Origin: Verrucomicrobiaceae bacterium
GTDB lineage: Bacteria > Verrucomicrobiota > Verrucomicrobiia > Verrucomicrobiales > Verrucomicrobiaceae
Reading direction: 5' to 3'
Assembly (NCBI GenBank): GCA_947507875.1
Contig: CANNQP010000001.1
Location: 124,001-188,000, forward strand
DNA: 64,000 bases
In this document: positions 15,241 to 24,279 of the stretch, piece by piece
Layout: each line of letters opens with the position of its first letter
How positions within the stretch are numbered: the stretch's first letter is position 1
Notes under the pieces: generated by a model
What the model saw: the letters and a program-made list of their open reading frames with translations, nothing else
The model's database searches: none
Told to the model about the DNA's origin: nothing
Program-made: the position numbers and the translations under genes

Positions 15241-18216
15241 TCACTCATGCGTGATGGCCTCGTCCAGATTCATGAGCATTGTGGCGATGAGGCAACCCGC
15301 GGCTAAGCGCGCAAGCCGGCCCGGATCGGCAGGTGCCGCCTCCAGGTAAGCAGCCGCCTCGTTTGGCCGTTTCGCATAGTGGTCGTAGGCGCGTTGCCAT
15401 TCTCGACGCAGAACCACTAGCTCTGGTGCAGTTGGCTTTCTCGAAAGCACCCGCTCATGCAGCCAAGTTAGAACACTGGGTATCTCCGGCTGGGAGAGCA
15501 TCTGATGGGATAGTTCCCGCGCGGCCGTCAGCACCGTGCGGTCATTCAGCAGCGTCAACGCCTGCAATGGCGTGTTTGTTCGGGTCATCCCGACCTCACA
15601 GACTCGGCGCTGAGCGCTATCAAACAAAAACGTGGGCGCGATGCTTCGCCGCCAGAAAGCATAGAGCGTGCGGCGATATTGCGCTGAGCCCTCGCTAGGT
15701 TCATAGGTAAAGCGGCCCATGAAGATCTCCTCCCACACGCCCTCGGGCTGATAGGGCCGCACGGGCGGACCGCCTAGTGCGGGATTCAGCAGGCCTGATG
15801 CAGCCAGGGCAGAGTCACGCAGCATCCAGCTCGGCAGACGGAAGCGTGGGCCACGAGCCAGCAAACGATTTTCAGGATCACGCGCCAGTAGGTCAGGGCT
15901 AGCCGCGCTGTCTTGCTGGTAGGTCTCGCTGGTGACGATGCGGCGAATCAGGTGCTTGATGTCCCAGCCATGCTCCATGAAGTCCACCGCCAACCAGTCG
16001 AGCAGCTCCGGATGCGTGGGCCGCTGTCCCTGAAGACCAAAGTCATCCGCCGTGCGCACCAGCCCTGCCCCAAAGAACATCTGCCACAGATGATTCACGA
16101 AGACGCGGGCCGTGAGTGGATGCTCACGGGAGGTGATCCAGCGGGCAAGCCCGATGCGGTTGCGCGGCAAACCCGCAGGCCAGGATGCGATGGCCTCGGG
16201 CACACCAGGCTGCACCTTGTCGCCTTTTTTATCCCAGACGCCACGAAGCAGCACGTGGGTATCTCGCGGCTCTTTTCGTTCAGCCAGCACCATGACGTTC
16301 AGCTTCTTGGCCGCTCCCTTCACTTCACCAAGCTGAGTCACCGCGCGATCCAGCGAGGCCTTCGCCTGCTGATAAGGCGCGTGATCCTCCAGAAACTGGG
16401 AGAAAAGCAGAGCGCGTAGCTTTTCGTCCACCTTTCCCTGGGCCTCGGCGAGCTGTTCCAGCGGTGCCTTCCCTACGCCTCGCACACCAGGTCCAGATTG
16501 ATCGCTGAAGAAAAGTCGGAAGCTGGCGAGATTCGCGTCGCCTAAGGTAGATCGGTGCCGAAGCTCGACGACGAGTTCTTCCTCGGCCTCCAGCGCCAGG
16601 GGTTCGCGCAGCTCATACACAGCGAGGTGCGGCTTATCTTTGGGCGCGCCGACCGTGGTCCAGCCATTGCGCGGATCGTCATCCAGCGTGCCTTTGACCG
16701 CACCATATTCACGCGGCTTGCCGCCCCCGGCTTCGAAGTCAGCCACGGCTCCCGCCAAAGGGATGTCACGCACCTGGGTGCTACCTTTTCGCCTCACCTG
16801 CACCTTGATGTCAGTGAGGATGAATTCGCCCGACTTGCCACGCGAAAGGGCACCGGCTTGTGGCAGCACCTCCAGCTTCAGCCCCGTCAAACGCCGCCCT
16901 GGCACGCGGCTGATCAGGCGGTAATCATCCTGACGAGGATTCGCTCCGCTGGCGATGACTGCACCATCGGCCTGTTGGGCGAGTTGAGTTCCTTCTTGGG
17001 ATTCCACCTTGCCTCGCAACAGATGCCAGGCCTGAAAGCCACTGCGCACCTGCTGTTGACGTTGCGCTAACCATTCACGGAAAGGTTTTTCTGCCGCTGA
17101 CTTCGCGGCTGCCTCCACTGGCTTGCGCTGATCAACCAGTGCCTGAGCCTCGCGCACCGCCCGCTCGACGTAAGGAGACTGGTAGCTCAAATAAGGCTTC
17201 GCTGCCGAACCTGCGGCGCCGTCTTCGTCGATGCTGTTGAAGAAAGCGTTCATCGCATAGTAATCGGCGTGGGAGATGGGATCGAACTTGTGCGAATGAC
17301 ACTGTGTGCAGCCCAGCGTCAGGCCTAACCATGCAGAACCCACGGTATTCACACGATCGATGACATAATCGATACGTGACTCCTCCTTGTCGCGCCCGCC
17401 TTCACCATTCGTCATGTGATTGCGGTGAAAGCAGGTCGCCAACTGCTGCTCCGGCGTGGCCTTCGGCAGCAGATCACCGGCGAACTGTTCCAAGGTAAAC
17501 TGATCAAAGGGTTTGTTGGCATTGAAGGACTCCACCACCCAGTCCCGCCAGGGCCAGTTGGTGCGTGTCGCATCGGATTGAAAGCCGTCTGTGTCCGAAT
17601 AGCGCGCCACATCCAGCCACCACATGGCCATGCGCTCCCCAAAGTGAGGTGAAGCCAACAGGCTGTCGATTTCTTCCTCCCATGACTCCTGGGAAGGCCC
17701 CAAAGGAGGCAGGCCGGTCAAATCAAAGCTAAGCCGCCGATGCCGCGTGTGATCTGGAGCACGCGGAGAGCGCGACAGACCTTCCTTTTTCAGTCGCTGC
17801 TCCACGAAAAAATCCACCGGATGCCCCTGCACGGCGCGTTTGACCGGCTTCTCAAAGGACCAGTGTTTCCCCCAGGGCGCGCCTTCTTTCACCCACTGCT
17901 GAAGCACCGCCACCTGCCCCGGCTTGAGCGGTGGTTTGTGAGACTTCGGCGGCGGCATGATTTCATCCGCGTCTTGCGTGACAAGACGGGCGATCAGATC
18001 ACTAAGCTCCGGCTTGCCAGGACGGATCACCGCCAGCGCTCCCTCACGCGTGTCCAGCCGCAGGTCCGCCTTTCGGTGCGCCTCATCCTGGCCATGGCAG
18101 CTCAGGCAGTTCTCGGAAAGAATGGGCAGGACATCGCGGCTGAATTGCACCGGCTCAGCCCTCAGGCTGAGGGCAAGGTGGGCGGCAAAGACGATGAGCA
18201 AGGCGCGAACAGGCAT
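15241..18216 (-). CDS. Secreted DUF1549/DUF1553 cytochrome-c-like protein
   Basis: A 991-aa exported protein of the planctomycete-type cytochrome families. A signal peptide (residues 1-20) is followed by a cytochrome c-like domain with the haem motif CLSCH (C37, C40, H41) and IMPPPKS. A DUF1549 domain (about 150-350) carries a second CXXCH (CTQCH, in TLGCTQCHSHKFDPI), then a long variable region with a carbohydrate-binding-like fold (about 400-580), then DUF1553 (about 690-960) with LARWITSREHPLTARVFVNH. Such proteins are expanded in Verrucomicrobiota and Planctomycetota; they are thought to work in polysaccharide degradation but have no defined reaction. Unlike the second copy at 31.3 kb, it has no DUF1501 gene beside it. 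Confidence 0.9.
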   Translation of the reverse strand: MPVRALLIVFAAHLALSLRAEPVQFSRDVLPILSENCLSCHGQDEAHRKADLRLDTREGALAVIRPGKPELSDLIARLVTQDADEIMPPPKSHKPPLKPGQVAVLQQWVKEGAPWGKHWSFEKPVKRAVQGHPVDFFVEQRLKKEGLSRSPRAPDHTRHRRLSFDLTGLPPLGPSQESWEEEIDSLLASPHFGERMAMWWLDVARYSDTDGFQSDATRTNWPWRDWVVESFNANKPFDQFTLEQFAGDLLPKATPEQQLATCFHRNHMTNGEGGRDKEESRIDYVIDRVNTVGSAWLGLTLGCTQCHSHKFDPISHADYYAMNAFFNSIDEDGAAGSAAKPYLSYQSPYVERAVREAQALVDQRKPVEAAAKSAAEKPFREWLAQRQQQVRSGFQAWHLLRGKVESQEGTQLAQQADGAVIASGANPRQDDYRLISRVPGRRLTGLKLEVLPQAGALSRGKSGEFILTDIKVQVRRKGSTQVRDIPLAGAVADFEAGGGKPREYGAVKGTLDDDPRNGWTTVGAPKDKPHLAVYELREPLALEAEEELVVELRHRSTLGDANLASFRLFFSDQSGPGVRGVGKAPLEQLAEAQGKVDEKLRALLFSQFLEDHAPYQQAKASLDRAVTQLGEVKGAAKKLNVMVLAERKEPRDTHVLLRGVWDKKGDKVQPGVPEAIASWPAGLPRNRIGLARWITSREHPLTARVFVNHLWQMFFGAGLVRTADDFGLQGQRPTHPELLDWLAVDFMEHGWDIKHLIRRIVTSETYQQDSAASPDLLARDPENRLLARGPRFRLPSWMLRDSALAASGLLNPALGGPPVRPYQPEGVWEEIFMGRFTYEPSEGSAQYRRTLYAFWRRSIAPTFLFDSAQRRVCEVGMTRTNTPLQALTLLNDRTVLTAARELSHQMLSQPEIPSVLTWLHERVLSRKPTAPELVVLRREWQRAYDHYAKRPNEAAAYLEAAPADPGRLARLAAGCLIATMLMNLDEAITHE

Positions 18217-18387
18217 GGAAAACTATGCAACGATAACGGCCCAAGGATATGATTCCACTCTGCCGTATCTTTGGACTATTCCGTCATTCGCTGCTTGTCA
18301 CCAAAGCACCAAAAGACGCCCCCAGGGCATGAGGTGCAGGCCTCCGCGGCCCGTTATGCTTTCCCAAAGCTCCCCTGCATTTCCGTC

Positions 18388-21300
18388 ATGCGCTCATTTC
18401 TCCTCTCCGTCCTCTTTGTCGCATCGGTCCAATCAGCCCATCCGGTCACTCAAAAGGTGGACCTCCTCGAAGTCATCCAATCGGGGAACGTCGATCATCA
18501 CGTGAATCCGAAAATGGATTTCCACGATGATCCCAAGGACATCTGGAAATTTGCCGCCGACGGTACCTTCAACATCTCCGGTCGCGGCTATGGCTACGTC
18601 GCCACGAAGGACAACTTCCGCGACTACCATCTCGTGCTCGAATTCAAATGGGGCACCAAGACCTGGGGCGCTCGCGAAAAGAAGGCGAAGGACAACGGCA
18701 TCCTCCTCCACGCCTACGGCCCGCACGGTGCCTACAGCGACACCTGGATGGCCAGCATCGAGGCGCAGATCATCGAGGGCGGCGTTGGCGACATTTTGGT
18801 GCTCTCGCCGAAGCTCGCGGACGGAACGGAGCTCAAGACTTCGCTCTCTGCGGAGTTCGCGCTCGATCGCGATAAGGAGAAGATTTGGAAAGCAGGCTCT
18901 CCGCGCCAAACCGTGACCAAAGGCCGCATCAATTGGAAAGGTCGCGATGAGGACTGGAGCGACACCGTCGGCTTTCGCGGCAAAAACGATGTCGAAAGCC
19001 CCAGCGGCGAGTGGAACCGCCTCGAAGTCATCGCGAAGGGCGACACGCTGCAATACTTCGTCAATGGGGCGATGGTGAACGAGGCCTTCGATTGCAAACC
19101 GAGCGAAGGCAAAATTCTCCTCCAGACCGAAGGCGCGGAGATGATCGTGCGTCGCTACGAGTTGTATCCGCTTGGCGAGTTCAAAGAGAAATGGTCCGCC
19201 ATCCAGGCCAGCGGCGGCAGCGACATCGGCGCGGTGCGCGATGGTCAAAGCGAAGCCCTTTCGCCCGAAGAAAGCATGAAGCGCATCCAGCTCGACGGCC
19301 CGTATGAGGTGCAACTCGTCGCCGCCGAACCGCTCGTGCTCGATCCCGTCGAGGCCACTTGGGATGACAAAGGCCGCCTGTTCGTCGCCGACATGCGCGA
19401 CTACCCGCTCGGCCCGCCGAATCCGGGCGATCCGTGGCTTTCCCGCATCCAACTCCTCACCGACGAGAACGGCGACGGCCGCATGGACAAGGCCGTGACC
19501 TTTGCCGACCACATGGACAACGTGCAGGGCCTGCTCCCTTACGACGGCGGCCTCATCGCCACCACGCGCAGCCAGATTCTCTTCCTCAAAGACACCGACG
19601 GCGACAACAAGGCCGACCTCATCAAGCCTCTCATCCGCGGCTTCAATCCCAAGCATAGCCAGCTCCAGGTCTCCGCGCCGCGCTGGGGTCCGGATGGCTG
19701 CGTGCATTTCAACAACGGCCTCGACGCGAAAGAAATCTATCCCGCCGATGCACCGACCAAGGTCGTCGGCATTCCCGGCTCCAATTTCAAATGGAACCCC
19801 AAGACCGGCGAGATCACCCCTACCGGCGGCAAAGGCCAATACGGCGGCGCGTTCGACGACTACGGCCACCACTTCTACTGCTCGAACCGCAACCCGCTCA
19901 TGTTCACCGTCATGCCTTACGAGGCCATGCTGCGGAATCCGCACTCCGGCATCACGCAGGTGCATGAAGACATCGCCACACCCGGCGCGGAAACCCGCGT
20001 GTATCCGCTGCAAATCACCCACACTACCGCCGATGCTCACGCCGGCACGAACACCGCCTGCAGCGGCCTCGGCGTCTATCGCGGCCACTTGATGCCCGAA
20101 CTCATAAACAACGTCTTCGTGCCCGATCCCACCGGCCAGCTCGTCACCCGCTACCAGATCGAGCCGAACGGTGCCTCGCTCAAAGCCACGCGTGTCGGCG
20201 ACCGCACGGAATTCTTCCGCAGCAGCGACGAATGGTGCCGCCCCGTGAACTTCACCACCGGCCCCGACGGAGCGATCTACATCTGCGACATCTACCGCCG
20301 CTGGATCGACCACGCCCGCTTCTTCCCCGAAGAGTTCGTCAAAACCCACGACATGCGCCAAGGCGAAAACCACGGACGCATCTGGAGAGTCGTTCCGAAA
20401 AGTGGTGCAGCCGTCTCGGCTGGTTCAAAAGCGGCCGGGACGGCTGCACCACACTTCAAGCCTCTCCCAGAGCACCCCGAACGCGCCCTTCTCTTCCGCA
20501 TTTTGCAGACCTACGACGATGGCCAAATCAGCTCACCAGAGGAAATCCGCTTCCGCGCCAATTGCATCGCCGACCATCCCGAGGACGAGTGGATCGCGAG
20601 AGCCGTCCTCTCTTCCTCCGAATACACGGAAGGTCGTGTGCTAAAGGCAGTCTTGCAGTCTCCCAACTTCACTGAGCGATTTTCTCCGGCACGATCTGCC
20701 ACGATCCGGGCATTCGCAGCGGGTGCCATCGTCACGGGTAACACGTCCGACGTGGCTGAATGCCTCAGATGCCTCGAACTAAACAAAGCTGAGCTTCTTT
20801 GGTGGAAAGCTCCCCTGCTCCAAGGCGTGATAAATGGTTTCGCCAAGGGTTACAACGTTGAGCCTAAATCACTCAGTGCGTTCATGGCACTTCCGACACC
20901 AGACTTGGAAGCCAGAAGTCGTGGCATGCTTGATCTTGAACTCGCTGAATTCCAGAGCATCGCCAAAGAGATCGCCGCGCTTCAAACGAAGATCGACACC
21001 ATCATCGCCGATGCCAAAGCCCCGCTCGATCAACGCCTCGCCGTGCTGCCGTTGCTCGCCTCGCGGAAATGGGCCGCCGTCGAGCCCGTGGTGAGGAACC
21101 TGCTCACCACCACGCAGCCGCTGGAGCTCACCGCGGCCACCGTGGCCTTGTTGAAGAAATTCAGCGCCACCAGCACCTCCTCGCTCATTTATGAACTCCT
21201 GCCCAAAGGCGGTCCCGGCCTCAAACGCGACCTCGTGACCCTCCTCACCGCCAACGCCACCACCGCGCTCGAACTCTTCAAGCGCATGGAAAAGGGCGAG

Positions 21301-21852
21301 TTCCCGCCTGCTTGGGTCGATGTCGAAAAACGCTGGGCTTACCAGCGCGGCAAAGGCGAAATGGCCGAACTCGCCAAAAAGCTCTTCGGCGAGGCCAACA
21401 GCGACCGCGCCAAAGTCGTCACCAGCTACCTCGACGCCGCCAAAAAGCCCGGCGACGCCAAAAAAGGCCAGCAAGTCTTCGCCACCATCTGCATCACCTG
21501 CCACAAGCACGGCCAACTCGGCGTCGATGTCGGCCCGCCACTCTCCGACGTCAAAGTGAAGCCCCCCGAAGCCCTGCTCAGCGACATTTTGGACCCCAAC
21601 CGCATGTTCGAAGCCCGCTGGAGCGGCTACCAGATCGAAACTACTGACGGCCGCACCCTCGCTGGCCTCATCCAAAGCGAAACCACCGACGCCATCGTCC
21701 TCGCCATGCCCGGCGGCGCGAAAGAAACACTCTCCCGCTCCGCGATCAAAGACATGAAGAGTCTGGATCGCACGCTGATGCCGGATGGTCTGGAAGCGGC
21801 GATCTCGAAAGAGCAGATGAGTGATTTGTTGGCGTTTTTGCTCGGGAAGTAG
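18388..21852 (+). CDS. Secreted DUF1080 / dehydrogenase propeller / cytochrome c fusion protein
   Basis: A 1154-aa exported protein. In order: signal peptide (MRSFLLSVLFVASVQS); a DUF1080 (3-keto-disaccharide hydrolase-like) domain, about residues 40-275; a PVC-type membrane-bound dehydrogenase beta-propeller, about 310-670; a HEAT-like helical part, about 700-1010; and a C-terminal cytochrome c with CITCH at C1035, C1038 and H1039, ending in the haem-binding pattern typical of planctomycete proteins. The likely role is oxidation of sugars or 3-keto-sugars in the periplasm, passing electrons to its own haem. An in-frame palindrome lies at 20402-20452. I start at the ATG at 18388 because the signal peptide begins there; a 39-residue upstream extension lacks sense. 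It is divergent from the DUF1553 gene. Confidence 0.88.
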   Translation: MRSFLLSVLFVASVQSAHPVTQKVDLLEVIQSGNVDHHVNPKMDFHDDPKDIWKFAADGTFNISGRGYGYVATKDNFRDYHLVLEFKWGTKTWGAREKKAKDNGILLHAYGPHGAYSDTWMASIEAQIIEGGVGDILVLSPKLADGTELKTSLSAEFALDRDKEKIWKAGSPRQTVTKGRINWKGRDEDWSDTVGFRGKNDVESPSGEWNRLEVIAKGDTLQYFVNGAMVNEAFDCKPSEGKILLQTEGAEMIVRRYELYPLGEFKEKWSAIQASGGSDIGAVRDGQSEALSPEESMKRIQLDGPYEVQLVAAEPLVLDPVEATWDDKGRLFVADMRDYPLGPPNPGDPWLSRIQLLTDENGDGRMDKAVTFADHMDNVQGLLPYDGGLIATTRSQILFLKDTDGDNKADLIKPLIRGFNPKHSQLQVSAPRWGPDGCVHFNNGLDAKEIYPADAPTKVVGIPGSNFKWNPKTGEITPTGGKGQYGGAFDDYGHHFYCSNRNPLMFTVMPYEAMLRNPHSGITQVHEDIATPGAETRVYPLQITHTTADAHAGTNTACSGLGVYRGHLMPELINNVFVPDPTGQLVTRYQIEPNGASLKATRVGDRTEFFRSSDEWCRPVNFTTGPDGAIYICDIYRRWIDHARFFPEEFVKTHDMRQGENHGRIWRVVPKSGAAVSAGSKAAGTAAPHFKPLPEHPERALLFRILQTYDDGQISSPEEIRFRANCIADHPEDEWIARAVLSSSEYTEGRVLKAVLQSPNFTERFSPARSATIRAFAAGAIVTGNTSDVAECLRCLELNKAELLWWKAPLLQGVINGFAKGYNVEPKSLSAFMALPTPDLEARSRGMLDLELAEFQSIAKEIAALQTKIDTIIADAKAPLDQRLAVLPLLASRKWAAVEPVVRNLLTTTQPLELTAATVALLKKFSATSTSSLIYELLPKGGPGLKRDLVTLLTANATTALELFKRMEKGEFPPAWVDVEKRWAYQRGKGEMAELAKKLFGEANSDRAKVVTSYLDAAKKPGDAKKGQQVFATICITCHKHGQLGVDVGPPLSDVKVKPPEALLSDILDPNRMFEARWSGYQIETTDGRTLAGLIQSETTDAIVLAMPGGAKETLSRSAIKDMKSLDRTLMPDGLEAAISKEQMSDLLAFLLGK
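20402..20452. repeat. Palindromic element inserted in frame in a CDS
   Basis: Arms 20402-20422 and 20432-20452 are inverted repeats (19 of 21 positions) around a 9-base loop; AAG/CTT sequence on either side may extend it slightly. In the host gene it encodes the Ala- and Gly-rich string SGAAVSAG...AAGTAAPH between the propeller's WRVVPK end and the helical domain. Its sequence differs from the 69-bp palindrome in the 1308-aa gene, so it would be a second family of the same kind. Confidence 0.65.
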
Positions 21853-21981
21853 CATCGCCTGTCTAGCTGTTGGTTGGGGAAGATGCTCCACAACTCATGC
21901 AGGCGCGAAAGGCAATGCTACGAACCACAGCGAAGCGGCTCGCATGCGCTTGCGTTCGCAAAGCTTACTGAACCTTTCCAG

Positions 21982-22866
21982 TCAAAGAGCGAGGTGACCG
22001 AGCGCAAGCAGGCCGTAGTAGGTGTATTCGGGGTCGAGCATGTCATCGGTCCAGTTGCCATGGAAACCACCTGCAGCACTCCAGAGGCTATCGATGAAGT
22101 CCAGGCAGGGCTCTTTCACCTTGGCGACGGCGTCGGCCTGATTCGAAAGCGCATGCAGGGCCACAGCGGTGGAAAGCAAATCGGGAATGGGCGCACCCGG
22201 CACGGCGAGGAAACCACCGGCGGGCAGGCATTGGCGGACCAACCAATCCACCGACGCAGGCGGCGCAGGCAGCTGCATCGTGCGGTAGAGAGAAATCATG
22301 GCTGAGGTGGCCGTGGTGGAGCCGAGGACCATGCTGGGTTCGTTGGACCAGGCGCCATCTGGGGTCTCCAGGCTGTCCATGCATTGCGCAATGCGAAAGG
22401 GATCCGGCGGCAGCAGACCAAGGTCTTGGTAAGCTCCGAAGGCGATCAGGCACCCATAGGCGCTGCCGTTTTTTTTGCCAGGCGACTGATGGTAACCGCC
22501 ATCAGGGGTGCGCCAGGCTTCGAGCCGTGCGGCAAGCGTTTGTTTCTGCTCCAGCGTGAGCCCTCCACCGAGACTGGCCCAGCAGCGTGCGAGGCAGGAG
22601 AGATGCACAAAGTCGAGGCCTTCCCCATCGCCATAGGTTGCCAACCATTCTTGCAAGGTAGCAGTCGGCACGTCTTTCTGCAACGCCATGAGCCCCTCGA
22701 TGCCGAAGACCGTGTAATAGAGGTCTGGACGGTCAGCGCGGTCGAGAAACCCTGCGCCACAAGGAGCAAGGCGTGACCTGAGAAACTCGGCAACCAAGTC
22801 GGACGATTCCCCCAAAAGCTTGGGTGCCAAGCGAGCGACCTGCAGCATTTCGAGACGGAAGCTCAT
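21982..22866 (-). CDS. Prenyltransferase/squalene-oxidase repeat protein
   Basis: A 294-aa soluble protein built from alpha-alpha barrel repeats like those of protein prenyltransferase beta subunits: repeated motifs such as TPDGGYHQSP, TPDGAWSNEP and LPAGGFLAVPGAP, plus a terminal DPEYTYYGLLALG. In the eukaryotic enzymes zinc is held by Asp, Cys and His; here the terminal position has Tyr where the enzymes have His, so zinc-dependent prenyl transfer is doubtful. The start codon lies only 3 bases after the stop of the pyruvate dehydrogenase E2 gene, so the two are translationally coupled. The true function is unknown. It is not a full-length squalene cyclase, which would be about twice as long. 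Confidence 0.8.
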   Translation of the reverse strand: MSFRLEMLQVARLAPKLLGESSDLVAEFLRSRLAPCGAGFLDRADRPDLYYTVFGIEGLMALQKDVPTATLQEWLATYGDGEGLDFVHLSCLARCWASLGGGLTLEQKQTLAARLEAWRTPDGGYHQSPGKKNGSAYGCLIAFGAYQDLGLLPPDPFRIAQCMDSLETPDGAWSNEPSMVLGSTTATSAMISLYRTMQLPAPPASVDWLVRQCLPAGGFLAVPGAPIPDLLSTAVALHALSNQADAVAKVKEPCLDFIDSLWSAAGGFHGNWTDDMLDPEYTYYGLLALGHLAL

Positions 22867-22869
22867 GAC

Positions 22870-24102
22870 TCAGAGTTTTTCGGGCTCCTGGAGCAACTTA
22901 GCGACACGAGCCAGCAATCGACCTGCTGCGCCGCCATCGCAGACGCGGTGATCAAAGCTGAGCGTGATCTCAGCTTCCACCACAGGAATGAATTGATTCA
23001 CTTCATCGCTCCAGCGGGGCACTTTGCTTCCGGCACCGAGGCCGAGAATCAGATTCTGTTCGGGCAGAGGAATGGGAGTGGCCCAGACGATGCCAAAGGT
23101 GCCGAAGTTTGTGACCGTGGCGATGCCAGGACGGTTCATGTCGTGCGGCAGACGCCGGGCACGTGCCTGCTCGACGAGACGGTTGTAGGTCGGCACTAGC
23201 TTTACAAGTGGCGTTTTGTCCACCTCACGCAGCACCGGCACAAAAACGCCATCCTCCACCTCCACGGCAAAACCGATATCGATGGCACGTGGGTGAACGA
23301 TGCGGTTGCCAATCAGGCGACCCGCCACTGCGGTGTTTTCCGCTAACGCGATGGCCAGCGCACGAATCGCATAGAGAGCCGGACCCGGCTTGGGATCGGC
23401 CTTGCGGCGATGAGCCAGCATGGCATCCAGCATCACCGGGCTACCGACGGTGGCCAAGGGCCGTGTCCAACTGCGACGCATAGAGTCCGCGACCGCGATG
23501 CGCATGGGCGAGGCTGGCGTGAGCTTGTGCTGCTCCAGACCGCGCAGGAAATTTTCAAAGTCCTCCACCGTCACTCGGCCTCCGGCTCCGGTGCCTGCGA
23601 TGCCAGCGAGGTCAGAGGCATTGATGCCCAGCTCATTCATCCGAGCGCGCATGCGCGGCGAGATGTAGCTGGCTCCCGTCGCCCCAGCAGGCACAGGCAA
23701 TCCTCCCACGACAGGCTCCACCTTGGGTTGATAGCCGACGATGTTGTCCTCTTCATTGAACTGAAAGTGCAGCGACTCAGCATTCGGCATGGAAGGCGGG
23801 GCCGAGAGCGCTTCCTGACGCGTGCCCCCCTCGGCAAAGCCAAGGGCCTGAGCATCTTCGTCGGAAACCTCGAAGGCCGCGAGCTGGCTGCCGACGGCAT
23901 AACTGGTCTGCACTTTTCCCAAAATCTGATCGACACGCCCCGCACAGGGGCTGCCAACGGTCATGGTGGCCTTGTTGGTTTCTACCTCGAAGATATCGGC
24001 CCCGGCTTCGATGTGCGCTCCGGGCTCGACGAGGATTTTCACAAGCGTGGCTTCGGCGATGGACTCGCCGAGTTGGGGCATGAGGATCGGGATGGTTGGC
24101 AT
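22870..24102 (-). CDS. Dihydrolipoamide acyltransferase (2-oxo-acid dehydrogenase E2)
   Basis: A 410-aa E2 component of a 2-oxo-acid dehydrogenase complex, most likely pyruvate dehydrogenase. A single lipoyl domain (residues 1-80) has the lipoylated K44 in ETNKA, where ETDKA is usual. An E1/E3-binding domain follows (about 146-186, with ISPRMRARMNELGI), then the catalytic domain ending FDHRVCDGG (H385, D389). I start at the ATG at 24102 (MPTIPILMPQLGESI), the canonical lipoyl-domain beginning; the upstream frame adds 50 unrelated residues. E1 and E3 genes are not in view. The gene is divergent from gltX and coupled to the prenyltransferase-like gene. Confidence 0.9.
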   Translation of the reverse strand: MPTIPILMPQLGESIAEATLVKILVEPGAHIEAGADIFEVETNKATMTVGSPCAGRVDQILGKVQTSYAVGSQLAAFEVSDEDAQALGFAEGGTRQEALSAPPSMPNAESLHFQFNEEDNIVGYQPKVEPVVGGLPVPAGATGASYISPRMRARMNELGINASDLAGIAGTGAGGRVTVEDFENFLRGLEQHKLTPASPMRIAVADSMRRSWTRPLATVGSPVMLDAMLAHRRKADPKPGPALYAIRALAIALAENTAVAGRLIGNRIVHPRAIDIGFAVEVEDGVFVPVLREVDKTPLVKLVPTYNRLVEQARARRLPHDMNRPGIATVTNFGTFGIVWATPIPLPEQNLILGLGAGSKVPRWSDEVNQFIPVVEAEITLSFDHRVCDGGAAGRLLARVAKLLQEPEKL

Positions 24103-24279
24103 CTGTGGCAGAAGGGTCTGGAACGGCGCGTGGACAGCTGCATGAGTGCCGGGTTCCATGGGAGCCGTCAAGACAGTGCGAGGCCTTTTCAGCCGCTGGC
24201 TTTTCTGAAAAGTTCCTCTACTCTCCGCCCCCTGCCCGCTTCCGGCGCGCAAAAACGTCCTTTTTCTCTACATTTTCTC

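Noticed and set aside
18433..20373. A 646-codon open frame on the minus strand
   Set aside because: It is fully antisense to the DUF1080-dehydrogenase gene, whose domains are clear. The product shows repetitive Val/Gly/Ala/Asp composition typical of the shadow of a GC-rich gene.
20869..21891. A 340-codon minus-strand frame
   Set aside because: Shadow of the C-terminal cytochrome domain of the 1154-aa protein; composition is biased and no motif is seen.
23410..24279. A 290-codon upstream extension of gltX
   Set aside because: It overlaps the E2 gene in antisense, and glutamyl-tRNA synthetase has its canonical beginning at 24280.
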